64,000 nucleotides of DNA, taken from Neodontobutis hainanensis (Eukaryota > Chordata > Actinopteri > Gobiiformes > Odontobutidae). The stretch is from positions 4,240,001-4,304,000 of the forward strand of contig JALDNG010000020.1 of assembly GCA_024349245.1 (NCBI GenBank), in the 5' to 3' direction. The notes beneath the pieces are model-generated. The model was not told where the DNA came from, did not search any database, and saw nothing but the letters and a program-made list of their open reading frames with translations. Position numbers and translations under genes: made by a program. Positions 43,132-57,100 of this stretch are shown here, one piece after another (within the stretch, counting starts at the first letter, position 1; every line of letters begins with the position of its first letter).

Positions 43132-46100
43132 CACTCAGATCTTGTCTCTCGCTTATCAACCTTCTTTAGCCCACTTTTCAAACGAGGGGAATCCATGGAA
43201 AGTAAGACTGACTATGAAGCTTTTAAATCTTTATTTTTAAAAAAGATCCCCTGCTATAAACACACCCACATCTCCTTTAAGGGGTTTGATTTATAGATGT
43301 CATTTGAAAAGCAAATTTTTCCATTTTGAGTCACTTTTTTATGCCTTTTTCCACTCTTTGTTTGACCCCAGACTTATAATTGACTTTCTCCACAGGGTAC
43401 AACTTCTTCTATCTACCAAGCAACCCCCGCTGGTATGGCTTAAGTCAAAAAAAGAGTCTCCTATAATGCAAAGTGTGAGGAAAGGGTGGGCTTAAAACAG
43501 CGGGATTCCTTTATTTGTCTGGTGTGACGGTTGTCAGACAGTAGGGGTCCTGTATTTTAGTGGTATGGACGTTCCTGCATGTGTGTTTGCGGGCCGTGCA
43601 AGAGCTCATGAATTTCCAGTGTGTGTGCGCCAGTATGAGGCGAGAGGACGAGGTGTGAGTACAGTGACACCACTAGTGTTGACACAGCGCAGAGGGACAG
43701 GTGGTAACATGAGTTGATCCCTTGGCCCAGCCTTCGATGGGACAGTAGGCTGCCCTTTTTTGACCCTTTGAAAACCACAGGACCCCAACGACTTCAAAAG
43801 AGCTGACTGTATGCGGGAGAGAGAAAGAGAAAACAGCATGCATGAATTAAAGACAGCAGGTGATGAACTGGTAAAAAGAAATGAGCCAAGCGAAGGATTT
43901 TCCTGCGGCTTTTATGCCAAAAAGCCCTGAATAGATCAACCGGAAGAGGTCAGACTCCTGGGTAGAGTAAGAGAAGTATCCTTGGTACTTTCAATGAAAT
44001 TTTATCCATACTGTGTTGTGCTAGAGTCACAGGTCAAAACCCTAATAAAACCATCACTTCTAAATGCATCCATGTGAGAGCTTCTTTGGAGAGCAGCTGC
44101 ACATAACAGTTTGGTCACATAACATGCTTTACACTTCTCCAAAAGTAGTTCAGCCTTCAGAGATGGAAGATAATACTAGTCTTTTCATTGAAAACAGCCA
44201 CGCCTCTTTATAAATGGGGAAATTGTAAATTTAGAATGACCCAAATAAAGTAAATCCGTTCCATGTCCTGGCCCGTTTTTATCTCTCGCTTTTCTCTGTT
44301 AGTCCTCTAAAGACCTTATTCTTGCAAACCCTTCCCTTTAGTGTTTTGTTCAATGAATTTACTGCCAGCCCATTCTCCCATCCCAATTTTCCATGTTTCG
44401 GCACAGTTTCACTAAAGTTTGGCAAAGGGAGTAGTGGAACTCATCCTCAGTCTGTCCTCAGGCCCCATTAGAGGAACCACTGGTGCCGAAGACCATTTAG
44501 ACTTGGCCTCCGTAATGTCCACGTTCAACCGGCCTGTGACCACTTGGTGATTAAGTAATCTTGGCCTTATCATACAACTCTCTCATCTTTTTCTGTTTTC
44601 TATGGAGCAGCCTTGTGTTCAGACCACCCAAACTGTAAATCTTATTGTCATTAAAACACGCATCAATTTGAAGTAGCAGTTCAGAACCCCTTTGAGATGC
44701 ACTGGATGGAAATGGGCCAGTTTTCCATTGAGCATCATTCATTTTACGCATGCAAAAAGATCTCAGACTCTGTAATAAGCAGTGAGTCAAACTCTGCCGC
44801 CGCTCTGACCACTTTATCAGGATGACTGTGTGTTGATGTTTAATAGTCAAGGTATTTACCGCAAGATTTTTGGTGTATTTAGTTTTTTGTTTTTCCAAAA
44901 AGGGGCTGTTTTCTGGCACCGCTCCTGTGGGACATCACAAGCCACCGAGAATAAAGTGTGTGGAAGCAATTTGAGTCTTGTAAACAGAAACGATGCAGGT
45001 TTCAAAGGGCCGAGGAGAGAGGGAAGCAGAGGGGGGGTGTTTGGCGTCAGACAGTGTGTATTCTGTGCAAAATGAACGGTGTGGAGAGGTGTGGCAATAC
45101 ACACATGCACACTTTCTGAGCAGTTGCGAACCCTGGCTATGTCCAAACTATCAAGTTTTCATTACTGACATTCCTTTCTGTGATTCTGTCCACACTTTTT
45201 AAACTGATTATGTCATTATGCATTAATATAAGGTTTATAATTCTTGAACTGATATGTTTTGCTGCACGAGTCTGAAAACACTACACGGGTGCCTGAAGTG
45301 TTGTTTTCAAAAGTGTAATTATTCTTGCCAGTCCACTAATGTTTATTGTGAAATTGAGTAAGTGTTTTTTTAATTATGAACTCCTTTTGTCTAAAGTTCA
45401 AATTTACTACAATGTGTTTTGTCTGATTTCATGAGAACTGTTAATATTTAGTGTTTATTCAATAAAATTTGTGGTGTAGTAGTCCCTTTACTCCAAATGT
45501 TTTGTTATGGTCTTGACTTAGTACAGGAGTGCTTTAAAAGGATGTAGTTTCTAATGTAAAATAAAAATCTATGATAAGTAAAAGGTCTTTCTCGTTGGGC
45601 TCAGAAAATAAACGTTTCTGTGAGTGACAGTTAATGTGTTTATGCTAAAAGCAATCTGAGCAGTTTTCCCTTAGGTGTCAAAATAAACCGAGCTTCACGT
45701 TTGGGCCACAACAGCCGCTAATGGCCTCCAGTGGTGATTATTATTCTCACACTTTCCATCATGGGTCCTCACGGAAATAGTGGCCATGACAAAAGAGAGG
45801 CCCTAAAGTCTCGACGGTGTCTGTAAATGGATTCCGTTTTGTATTAATCAACATCTCCTTTGCAAGACTTCCCCGCATTTGCATTCTGAGTGTGTGCGGA
45901 AGGGACCATTGGGAGACCTTTTCCGTTGCCAACAGCAGCGCAGAATTAGCTTTTCAACTGAACGCACCAAATTCTTATTACCATCATTATCGGCATCAGC
46001 ATAACAGTGGCCGTAAACGCATCATGCGCCTTGGCTTTGTGTGCCGCTTGGTCATTTGCCATTTATGGAGGCAGCTCGGGGCAGCTTCTTTTTTTGAGGG

Positions 46101-49100
46101 GGGCTTGGCTCTGAGGCCCATCCTGATATGCTGCCACCACGTTAGATGAAGAACACAAAGATATCAACCCTGTTATGGATGAGTTGTTTAGATGTCTGCT
46201 CGTGATACAATGGGATTTAACGTAGCTGCGTCAGGAATGCAACGTGAGACGCTCAATTACGTCGTAATGACTGACTGAGATCTAAGCTGACTCCTAAATA
46301 ATTCGTTCTTTAAGTGACCAGGACATTAGGCCCAAATAAACTGTGAGCAAGGAGTGCTATGGTAAACTGTTATCTCAATGTGAATCGTGATAAGGATTTT
46401 ACCAAAATGAAGTGAAAACGCGAGTCTATTCTTAGTAACTCGACCACGTGTTTACATGTTACAATTAAATGTTTCAGATATTATCATACTTTTACTGTTA
46501 CTATTGCTGTCTAGACCTATAAGTATTTAAATGAGAGTCATTTATTTCCTTTTTTAATATGAAAGGCCAGGAATGGTTTCTTTGAGTTTAAGAGAAATAC
46601 ATTGCTACATTACATTGTGTCCAACTCATTCTTAACCCCTGAGTCTTTGAAGCTGCTTGGATTACATTTGTCTAAATATAAATACAAATGTTTTATTGTG
46701 AGGCACGGTGTAAGAAACGCCATGCGTATTAGTGCACAAGGAGACAGCATGTGATGTGGAACAGGTGGTCTGTGCGCATTGGAGTGGAGGTCACATCTGC
46801 CAGGCTATCAGAGCTCACTGCCTGAATATTCACACCTCCCCAACCCGGGCACAAAACAGGATGCGGCCCCCAGAGTTGGCGGGGGTAGGTTCGGTGATAC
46901 CGCGAAACAACTTGCATTATGACTCGTGTCTGACGGACACGCGCAAATAGGCTACACAAGGGTTGGATAGAGGCATCCTTCCAGCTGCGCCATTACGCGC
47001 CATATTTTCATATTTATATCTCATTTACAGCCAAGTATTAACAATACACAGCAGACGTTCAATGCACTCAAACGCACAATCACCTTTCATATAGCTTCCT
47101 CTGAGCGACTCCTGGACGATACAGAGAAGTGACAGCAGAGTAAGGTCACTCAGCTGCACAAAACACCTGGTTAATCGATTTTACTGGGATGTTTTGGTTT
47201 GTGAATGATTTAAAATGACTTCAAAGTTCATTGTCTCATAATCGTTCCCTTTCGTTTACACTTTTTCTCTTTTACATCAATCAGACATGAAGGCCAGCGG
47301 CTCAGGAAAGAACTTCAATGAGAAGTCTATTACCGCCATTAAGCTACTGTCCAGTGTTAATCACGCGACACAGATTAAAGGGAAGATAAATCATGTCTAA
47401 ACAAATCCACACTGTATGTGCATGACGAGTCTGTACATGTAACAGCCAAGTAAAGTAAAAGTCCGTTTTAGTTTGCTAAGGTGGAAAAAAGATATAACAG
47501 ATCAGCTGAAATATTACAAACAAGTCTAATCTTTAACTTAATTTGCTGCAATTTAACATACATTTCTTATCATCTCAAACTGCTATAGCCTACTTAAGTA
47601 ATTACTTGTTGCTCAAATATACAGAGTAGTATAGTAGACTTTTCCTCTATAGACACAATTTATGTCCTGGGGTTTTGCCAGGATTTACGTTTAGTGTCTT
47701 TGGTCCCAGTTCAGTCTTGGTTTAGACCTGGTTTATCCTTGATCCAGTGACAAGCTGTAAATAATGACAACAATTGTTGCAACAATTCTTTGCGTCCTGC
47801 ATCATTTTCTCTTGAGTTCTGGTTTTGTTCTGGTTTTATCATTAGTTTAGTCCTGATTAACACTGGTTTACTGTGATCTAGTTTTGGTTTAACCCTGGAG
47901 CATTTCATAATGTCCGAAAAGGTTAGCCGATGCAGTTGCGTGTTGGAGTAGGCTGTGTTACAGACTCGTCCCAAAGCAAAAATAAGTAGCCTACATTTGA
48001 GTTTAAACAAAACTTTTGTTTTACTGTATACAATTGGATGCTTGTTGTAAAGTGGACTGGAAGCATAGTTTCGTCTATCTTGTCCCCTGCTAGACTATCT
48101 AATTATTATGAAACTGGATTGCAATACACGTCATGTCCCAGAGGTTATAAGTGCACTGGGTTTTCTTAGCTTCAATAGCCTGTCTAATGAATGGCCGTGT
48201 GAAGAGCGGAATAAAGGCGTCGCTTATCACCCTATGATGAAGTGCAAACAGCCCATCATCGAGTCCGATTGCCGGGGGAAGAATGGCGTGAATCCACACA
48301 CCCGGATGGAAGTGGCTCCCCTAGGCGACGTAACGCGACACATGCGTTAAAATAACACCTTGAAAAGTGACGAGAGTTGTCACTTTTTGCGCTTAATTTT
48401 AGTGTAAGGACAGCCGTTTTCTTTAAACGAAAAGACAAACTTTCAAAATAAACGTGAATGAAGACGTTTATTCCACCTATGTGAAGTTTTATATAAAACA
48501 CTTTTCACTATATGAAAATGTCCATCCAGTTTCAAAGTTTCAGACGATGAAAACCCTCTGTTAATGTCTTAATCAATGACTACTTTATTAGAATTTTAGA
48601 ATAGTCACTTACAGTAAATAGCACAGTAACATTATGTTCTTGAACAAATATGTTTAAATTGGGCTCTAAAAACCCATCTGATCCCAGGAAGACATGCTCA
48701 GTAAGTTTGCCAAAATCATAATGGTCATTTTGGATGATTATTATCAAATATTTCCAATCAGTCTCTTTTATTCCAAACACATTTGCAGCTTGCCCTTTTC
48801 TGAACTCTGGAAAATAAATCAGCCATGAGCTCCACTTCAGTAATGTAAACTTGAACCGCAGAGCATTTGTCCTGGGCCCCAAGGGACCACTGTGAGGAGC
48901 TGCATTGTTGCTCAACTATTCATTTGATGGGAACATTTCCCAGATCTAAATAGACCTTAATAAATTTGACTCTTGTTGATTTTGTGAAGATACACATAGG
49001 GCTGAATAGGATTGAGGTGAAACTGCCTTTGGAGGTTTCATTCACCAAAAAGGATCAGGACCAATAAATGGACTTGCATTGGTTTTATTGCAAGCCCAGA

Positions 49101-49633
49101 GATATTATTTGCGGTGTACGTTACAGTTTGCGAGAGGCCATCGGATCAGCTTTTTTTTGTTGCATTCCAGGTATTGACATTTGGCACAGTTTGGCCTTTG
49201 AACACTCTTGAAATAATAGAAGTTACAGCCAGCAGTATGCAGCAGACACTCGTAAATTCCTTACTGTACATGATGTGGAGATGCACAGTTGGAGCTCTAT
49301 TGGAAGTCTTGGGGGTCAGCTGGTACATACCCAGGAGCTCCTTTAAGCCTAATCAGTGTTATGGAGTGTGAAAATCATGAATCTGTGTGATGGTCATGTA
49401 AAAGAAAAACATAAAGTCGTCAGTGCCCCACATCAAAGAAAACACAAAGCACAAAAGTAGACTGTACATTAGGCGTCATTTGTCCCAAGAGGTTCAATTT
49501 GTAGTTAAAGTAATGACAAGGAAACATTTAACTTGCTTATCAATCAATAGCTATAGCAGAAAATCCTGCCTTCCCATGTTTGCCCTCAGATGGACACCAC
49601 CTGGTAAAAGGAAGACAAGCCAACCTACGTGAA
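43132..49633. other. Gene-free region between the RING/SPRY gene and the chordin upstream minisatellite
   Basis: Holds the 3' UTR of the RING/SPRY gene (first good AATAAA at 44044-44049) and then no recognisable gene. Complex, moderately GC-rich blocks at about 45690-46145, 47281-47400 and 48110-48350 stand out from AT-rich surroundings. They could be regulatory elements for chordin, but this is inference from composition only. Confidence 0.5.
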
Positions 49634-50308
49634 GATGTACAGTGTAAAGATGCACAGTGTGAGGATGTACAGTGTGAAGATGCACAGTGTGAAGATGTAA
49701 AGTGTGAAGATGTAAAGTGTGAAGATGTACAGTGTGAAGATGCACAGTGTGAAGATGTACAGTGTAAAGATGTACACTGTAAAGATGTACAGTGTGAAGA
49801 TGTACAGTGTGAAGATGCACAGTGTGAAGATGTAAAGTGTGAAGATGTAAAGTGTGAAGATGCACAGTGTGAGGATGTACACTGTAAAGATGTACACTGT
49901 AAAGATGTACAGTGTAAAGATGTACAGTGTGAAAATGTACAGTGTGAAGATGCACAGTGTGAAGATGTAAAGTGTGAAGATGTAAAGTGTGAAGATGTAC
50001 AGTGTGAAGATGTACACTGTAAAGATGTACAGTGTAAAGATGTACAGTGTGAAGATGTACAGTGTGAAGATGTACAGCGTAAAGATGTACAGTGTAAAGA
50101 TGCACAGTATAAAGATGTACAGTGTGAAGATGTACAGTGTAAAGATGCACAGTGTAAAGATGTACAGTGTGAAGATGTACAGTGTGAGGATGTAAAGTGT
50201 GAAGATGTAAAGTGTGAAGATGTACAGTGTGAAGATGCACAGTGTGAGGATGCACAGTGTAAAGATGCACACTGTAAAGATGTACAGTGTGAGGATGTAC
50301 AGTATTTG
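49634..50308. repeat. Minisatellite, 45 units of 15 bp, with higher-order structure
   Basis: Consensus unit GATGTACAGTGTGAA. Variant units differ at a few fixed sites (GCAC or GTAA for GTAC, ACTG for AGTG, TAAA for TGAA). Because 15 is a multiple of three, long open frames exist on both strands; they are artefacts. A doubled GTAA variant occurs at units 5-6, 14-15, 23-24 and 38-39, giving a 9-unit (135-bp) super-period over the first three. The array ends about 525 bp before the chordin TATA box. Confidence 0.97.
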
Positions 50309-50830
50309 CTGAACTGAGCTGGTACTGACAGGGGATGATTATAACAGAACTAATGCACTGTGTCCCTTTTGTGATAAACAGGATTAAACGAGTGTTTGAT
50401 TCTAGAGATCACATAAATGTTTGACATAAATGTATTGGCAATAAAAACTAAAATGCCACTTAACACAGGCCATGGTTCACAGGAAGTACTGCGTTCATAA
50501 AAGGTTTGCAAAACATTGTTGTGAGTAGGCCTATGTTTTATTTTTTGCAAATTAACTTTCAGTTGTGCCTAACAAGTCACATTTTCATTTGAAGTCTTCT
50601 TTCAACATTAAGCAGAAGAATTAAAAGCCAATTTAGGCACTTCCTGACTCTCTTTGATTAATCGTTCAACATTGTGTATTTGTTGATAGAAAATAAATCG
50701 GACGCGTAATCGTTTCCACTTAGTGAATGATAGGGGCGTCCCTCACAATCACCCACCCCAAGTCCCACCCATCAGCATCACCCCCCTCCTCCTCCCACTC
50801 AGCGGCTTCTCAGAGCTGTCAGAGAAGCGG
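50309..50830 (+). promoter_or_regulatory. chrd proximal upstream region
   Basis: The stretch 50715-50830 becomes C-rich with CACCC-type motifs (TCACCCACCC, CCCACCCATC, TCACCCCCCT) typical of KLF/SP1 sites, unlike the AT-rich DNA to its left. Promoter function is inferred from position. Confidence 0.5.
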
Positions 50831-50832
50831 AC

Positions 50833-50839
50833 TATAAAA
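50833..50839 (+). promoter_or_regulatory. chrd TATA box
   Basis: TATAAAA in GGACTATAAAACGGAAAG. Transcription should start near 50860-50870, leaving a 5' UTR of about 165 bases before the ATG at 51032. Confidence 0.75.
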
Positions 50840-51031
50840 CGGAAAGGGACGGGACTGTGAAGAGCTTATTGCGCTGCCGGTAGCCTACTGGACGAACACA
50901 AGAGAGTCAACCCCTGAAAACAGCTTACACCAGAGGATTTAAACAAGAAAGTTTTCTTCTGAAGGAATTTGTTGCCAGTGTGTTCAAAGAGTGGAGTATT
51001 GTCGGAGAGAAGTGACACGAGGGACTTTGGG

Positions 51032-51173
51032 ATGCTCGCTCTTTACGCGCTTCGCTCTTTGCTGTGCGTCCTGAGCTGTGCATGGCTGCACACTGCAGCG
51101 GCCTCCAGACTCAAGTCCCCCGCGCTGCCCATCCAGTCCGAGAGAGAACCGCTGCCATCCAAGGGCTTGTCAG
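51032..51173 (+). CDS. chrd: chrd exon 1 (residues 1-47), signal peptide
   Basis: MLALYALRSLLCVLSCAWLH then TAAASRLKSPALP, a hydrophobic leader with probable cleavage near AAAS. Donor TCAG|gtgagt. Confidence 0.93.
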
Positions 51174-54100
51174 GTGAGTCACGATGCCAAGAGTCTCATT
51201 ATGTGGTTAGGTTGGAGCCTAATTCAGTTCAACATGAATATAGCCTAGTTTGATTCATACATGCCATTTACAGTGGCAATAAGGTGGTTTAGTTTCCCGT
51301 GTGGTATCCAGCGTTCCATAATTAAATAATAATCAGCCAGTGGTTTTCAACTCCCATTTTAGCCTTAGCATTAAGTGAAGAATCTTTTTTTTATTGTAAC
51401 ATCAGTGTTAATTAACAAACCATGAAGACATAGCCTATAGACTTGCATTAGAGACACTTTCCCTTCAAATGTTCCCCTCTGTCTACCTAGCAGTAAACAT
51501 CTGAGTCATAACCGCAGTAAATAACATTTGATTCATGTGTGAAAGTCCCTGCCTTCAAAGCTCTTTGTGGTTTTAAAGGTGACTAACTACAGGACTTCAG
51601 AGTTGACCCATAGCCTAACCATGACAAGTCTATACAACTATGTAATTCAATGTTGGAAAAATGTAATCAATCGACTTTCCATTACAAGCATTGGCTCCTT
51701 GGACATGATTTATTTCACTGGAGACTGAAGTGGCAAGCTCACACAGTTTGGCTCTCTTGAACTGGACTGTTTAAAGTCGCAGTCATTTTAATGAAAGAAT
51801 AATGTGAACCAGCTTGGTAGCAGTGAGCGGGCAGGACATCAGTCCCAGTCAGGTTGGACGGGGCCAGTGTGTGTATGTGTGTAGACTTAGAAATAAGCAC
51901 ATAGCTCAGTTTACAAGCAGCTATCACAACCAAAAATCACTGTAATACCCCTGCAATTATACCCAGCATAGTAATAAAACACACGGCTGCTATTTTTATC
52001 TCACGCGCCTCTAATTTCACAACTACCAGACTTTTAGTTTTGGGTCTGAGCTAAAACAATGTAGTTGATTTTTAAGTAAAGATATCCATACCTGGCTATG
52101 TTGCTTTTAAAGACTTTTAGTTTCTGTGGGTTCCTTTGATGTGGAAACTGAATAGATTAATTAATCACTTGAATGTACATTACATTTGCATTCACTAACT
52201 ATGTATTAATCATTTTAATAAGGCTATATAATGTCTAACTGTGTATGCACAACTTTAAATCCGATCAAACTTGAACAGCTTTTGTACACTTTTGAACAAG
52301 TGTTTTTTTTCTGTGTGTGGACCACCACTTAAGATAGGATGTAAGGTTAAACCCCAAAAGTCATGAACTATCCAGGCATATCTTCCAAAAATGTCTGGCC
52401 AGTAAACTATACAAGATTTATTTGCTGCAAAAACTTAAAACAGAAACAATGTCTGGGCTTCAATACTTTATCATTCTGCTGACTTCCCTCTGTTGAAAAC
52501 CCACTGTTGCACTTTCTCCCAACACAATACAGTCTTGTTTGAGCTTCAAGAAAATCCCAAACAAAGTTTTCTTTGTGCTTGAGAATAATATTTAGGTAAA
52601 TGGTGAAAGTGCAGGCCCCATATGCAATCACATAATTTGAGTTAGCTTCTACTCAAATGTTTGGTTTTGGAAGAGGGCAAAGATTAATTATCCTCCTGCC
52701 TATGGCCTTGACTATTGTCATGTCTAATCATGGGTTTGTCTTGCAGGATGCTCATTTGGAGGACGTTTCTATTCTTTGGAGGACACCTGGCACCCAGATC
52801 TAGGGGAACCATTTGGCGTCATGCACTGCGTCCAATGCTTCTGTGAACCTGTAAGGGTCCATTCTCTATTCATCATGTTGACATAATACTTTACAACAAG
52901 CAACTGAATGCTATTCTTTTAAGGCTAAATGTATCATCTAATTGTTTTCAGCAAAAGAGTCGGAGAGGCAAGGTGTTTGGAAAGGTCAATTGTAAGAACA
53001 TCAAGCAGGACTGTCCCGACCCTGACTGTGAAGATCCCATTCTGCTGCCAGGACACTGCTGTAAAACCTGCCCCAAAGGTTACAATCTGCTGATCTTTCT
53101 ACACACCACATGTCACTATGCTACAGCCAAATCCTTTACCTTAATACATTTCTTTAGCATTATTCAAAGGCACCAGCTTTCATATTTCACATTATATTAG
53201 GTATAAGAGCTCCCCTGCATATGCTCAAAGGGGGTGGGTCTTCACAGGGTGTAGCTTTTACCCCATTGACTGTTTTTCTAGCCTGCATGTGTCTCCTAAT
53301 GGAATGGAAAGTGAAGGTAAAGCAGTGTGGCCTCCCATCAATGGGACAACACTGTGCTGTGTATGTGCCTCTATGTGTTGTGGTCATGTTTTAAGGAAAA
53401 GGCTGAGTGTGTTTGTTTTAGCTTTGGCTCCAAAATAGCAGCTAGTGTTTGTTTAAGTGATGGAAAATTGTGCATGTGTGCGCTTGTCTGTAATGGCAGT
53501 GCACCTGAGGATAAACTGTTACTAATTGGGTAGAAAGTGAGAATGAAAGTACCCAGAAGTTTTTTGCCGAGTGGAACAGGCGTAGAGGGTTAAATTATGG
53601 CACAGAGAAATGAAGCAGACATTTAGGGTTAACATAGTGACTGCTGTGACTAATCCTTTCTTACTGTAGCGCCTAATCATGTCGACATTGTCACTTTGTT
53701 TGTAAATTTGCAGAAGTGTGGATGTGAGGGACACATCAGGAGTCGAGCAGATTATAATAAACAGCGGGTCATTGTTGGGATAGCACGCCAATGTCAGTCT
53801 CAATTCTTTTTAAGTTCTTTAGCGGGAAGGGACAAGCTTTTTTTTTGGTTGTTTTTTTTTACCTTTGGCAAAGAAAAAGAGGCAGAGAATGTTATAGAAA
53901 GACAACCCAGCACCAGAACATCCTGTTTCTAAGCCCCTTTTTCACATTTATGGGCTTATTTTGTAGCTTTCAGTTGGTTACACTCTTACTTGACGGCTTA
54001 TGTCTGATCCTCACATTTAAAAGTCTCCTCTATACTAAAATGAAGTCAGGCTAAAGACACACAAGATGCTCCAGTCTCATCTGTGCGCCAGACTTTGGAA

Positions 54101-57100
54101 AAAAGTGCAGCATATTGTGTTTAGAAATGTTTGGGTTCACTTGTTTTTCATGCCAGAAACAGTTTTAAAGGCAGCTACTAAAACTTGAATGTCTGTACTG
54201 CTTTCCGGGCCAGGATTAAAACAGTAATGTCCTTAAAGTTAGACAAAATCAGATTAAGTTCATTGTTTACTTGCCATTTCTTGCAATCATTATGTTTTAA
54301 TGGCAAAAATGCCTTCTCAATTTATTTTAAATGTGAACCATTTTTTTCTTTGTAGGTGACAGGAAACAGACAGATTCAACGTTGGACACTTTTGAATACC
54401 TCCTTGAAAAGGGCAAAGACAAAGATGATGACCTGCACAAATCTTACAATGACAGATCCTACCTGAGCTCTGAGGAAATGAGACCCGGGGAGAGCCACAC
54501 CGGTGAGTCAGACCTTCCCCAAACAGACGGGTTTAGCTCTTACAAATACACTGGATTCATAATGGCAGACAGTAATCCCCATGTCCCCATTCCTCCTCCA
54601 GATTTTGTGGCGCTATTGACAGGAGTGAAAGACTCATGGTTGCCGAGCTCAAGTGGTGTCGCCAGAGCTCGGTTCACTCTGACCAGAAGCAGTCTCGCCT
54701 TCTCCATCACATACCAGAGGTACGACACACGTCCCATTAGAGCTGTGAAGCCTGCTCGCTTTTTATGTCACTTGGCTATCTTTCCTTTTGCTATTCCCTG
54801 GAAAATATCTTGTTAGACAAGTTTTTAGAAGAAAAGCATCCAAAAAATCTTCTGTTTTTTTGGTTTTTTTGCAGAATGGGCTGGCCCAGTAAAATAGTCT
54901 TCCTGAATTCAGATGGGACAACTGCCTTTGAGTACAAAGTGCCCAAGGAAAATTCTGACATGGTAAGGTTTAACACGAAAAAAGAAATCTCACCTTGCTT
55001 TCGTTTTGTTTTGCTCTGTGTGTGTCCTCAGAGGGTTTGAATTTAAGTGCCCCATGATGAATACACACACTCCATGACTCTACGATCCAGCTTTGACTTC
55101 TTCTCCCATAATTCACTTTGAAATAATAAACACCAACCCAGACACATGCGTACGGTGCAACACACAGCAACGTTCTGCTTCATAACATAACAACACTAAC
55201 TTAGTCATGAACAACTTTTTAAAGCTGGACAGGGACTTTTCAGTCATTATTTAGTCAATTAATATTTTGGCTTTGCAGTAATTCGGATGCATGCACACAC
55301 TGCCAAAACAAACACATCCCCTCATCCCATACAAGGCCGAACAGTGAGGCAGGAGGCCCCTAAATACCCAGATACCCAGTCCCAGAAATTGGCCCATTAT
55401 TATTTTTAGATAAATGTCAGTGTCAAACACCAGAGGACCTTAGAGAAAACACTCCAGCACAAAAAAAGGAAAAGGGAGGCCTGAGGAAGGTTGCCAGAAA
55501 TGAACATTTTTCACATGTTACCTCACTTCTTAGCATTTGGACAGAAGTATGTCTAATTAAAATGGAGATTACCCCTGAACTCTGAGTTATGATGTATCGG
55601 CGCACATATCTCTTCTCCAAACTCTCATGCTAGGGTTTAGATTAGAGGAATCAGGTTTTGTGTATTCAACAGACTGATGTACATTTGCTGTAGATACTGT
55701 CTATAGATACTGTATATTTGGGGTGCACCTGCTTATATACATGTATGCTTTTCCGTGTGCAGGTCTGTGGAGTTTGGAAGAACATTGCTAAGCCTCTTCT
55801 GCGACAGCTGATGTCCGAGCAGTTGCGTATTAGCATGACGATTTCCACCAACAGGCGAGAAGAAGTGGAGGGGAAGATCATCAAACACAGGGCCCTGTTT
55901 GCTGGTGAGTCAGAAACGAGAGACTAGCCAGATATTATATCAGAGACGTGTATAAACAAACGTCTTCTTGAAATGTGTATGTCCATGTTTTGGCTTTTGT
56001 ATACAATCAACTCAATATTTACAAAGCTGTGGAGTCGTGAATCTTTCATGTAATCTTAAATAGCTTTGCATGGATTATTCTGACAAAATGTGTAGCTTGT
56101 TTTCGGGTATTTATCTGTATAGATGTTTTTAAAGAGAACGCAGACACAATATGGTAATGGGCATATGTGTTTTGTACAGAGACGTTTAGCTCCACCCTGA
56201 CGTCGGAGGAGGAGAACTCGGGCATGGGAGGCATCGCCATGTTGACACTGAGCGACACAGAAAACAATCTCCACTTCATCCTCATCCTGCAAGGTCTCAT
56301 CAAGCACAACGACAAAGGTAATTACAAATGCAGTCATCATTGGCAGAAGGAAGAATAATTATGAAGAACAGACATTAATAGGCTTTTTTTCTTTCCTCAG
56401 AACTTCTTGTGATTCCCATTCGAGTGCAGCTTTTGTACCGCCAACACATCCTGAGAGAGATCCGCGCTAACATTACTTCCCATGTGAGTATTAGGACACA
56501 TCAAACGGCCCAAAATGCTCTTTTAACTAGACTTCGGTGTCATCAGTAAAAGCATTTGAGACGCACCCACATGGAGACATTGTGGGAAAAGTGTTATCTT
56601 GGACAACCTGTGACTGAACTTGTGGTTGTAGGAGTCGTGTTACTGGTGTTAGGAACATATGACACGGCAACACTCTCTGCCTCTTTGAGAAGGATGTGGT
56701 TTGAGTACCACATCCTACCGCCGCTGTGATCACGGCTACTATCCAGAGACATGTCGAGGGAAATAGATACAAGGCGGAAGGGTCGGGGCGGGGGGAGAAA
56801 GTGGCAGAGGGGGGAGCTTTTGCTGGAGACAGATGTGAAAACATGATGAGAGATACAGGAAAGGATGGTCTGCGTACACACTCCACACACATGTCAGTGG
56901 TTAGCGGTCTGTGGCGGAGATGGATGGAGAGAGGAGGAGTGATGAAAGGCAGGTCTGTTTTTAATCTGCCAGGAATTGCGTGACGGTTCGACGCACTTCT
57001 TTCAAGCCCTGATACTGTCCATGAAATACATTTAAAATTTTCAAGCTCAGCTATTGTCACACAAAACCCCAAATTGTCCTTGACGTAGAGGTTGAAACCT

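Noticed and set aside
45817..46149. 110-codon plus-strand open frame upstream of chrd
   Set aside because: No recognisable protein features or splice context; composition is better explained as possible regulatory DNA.
56527..57072. 181-codon minus-strand open frame in chrd intron 9
   Set aside because: It arises from a purine-rich stretch antisense to chrd; the protein resembles nothing known to me and lies wholly inside an intron.
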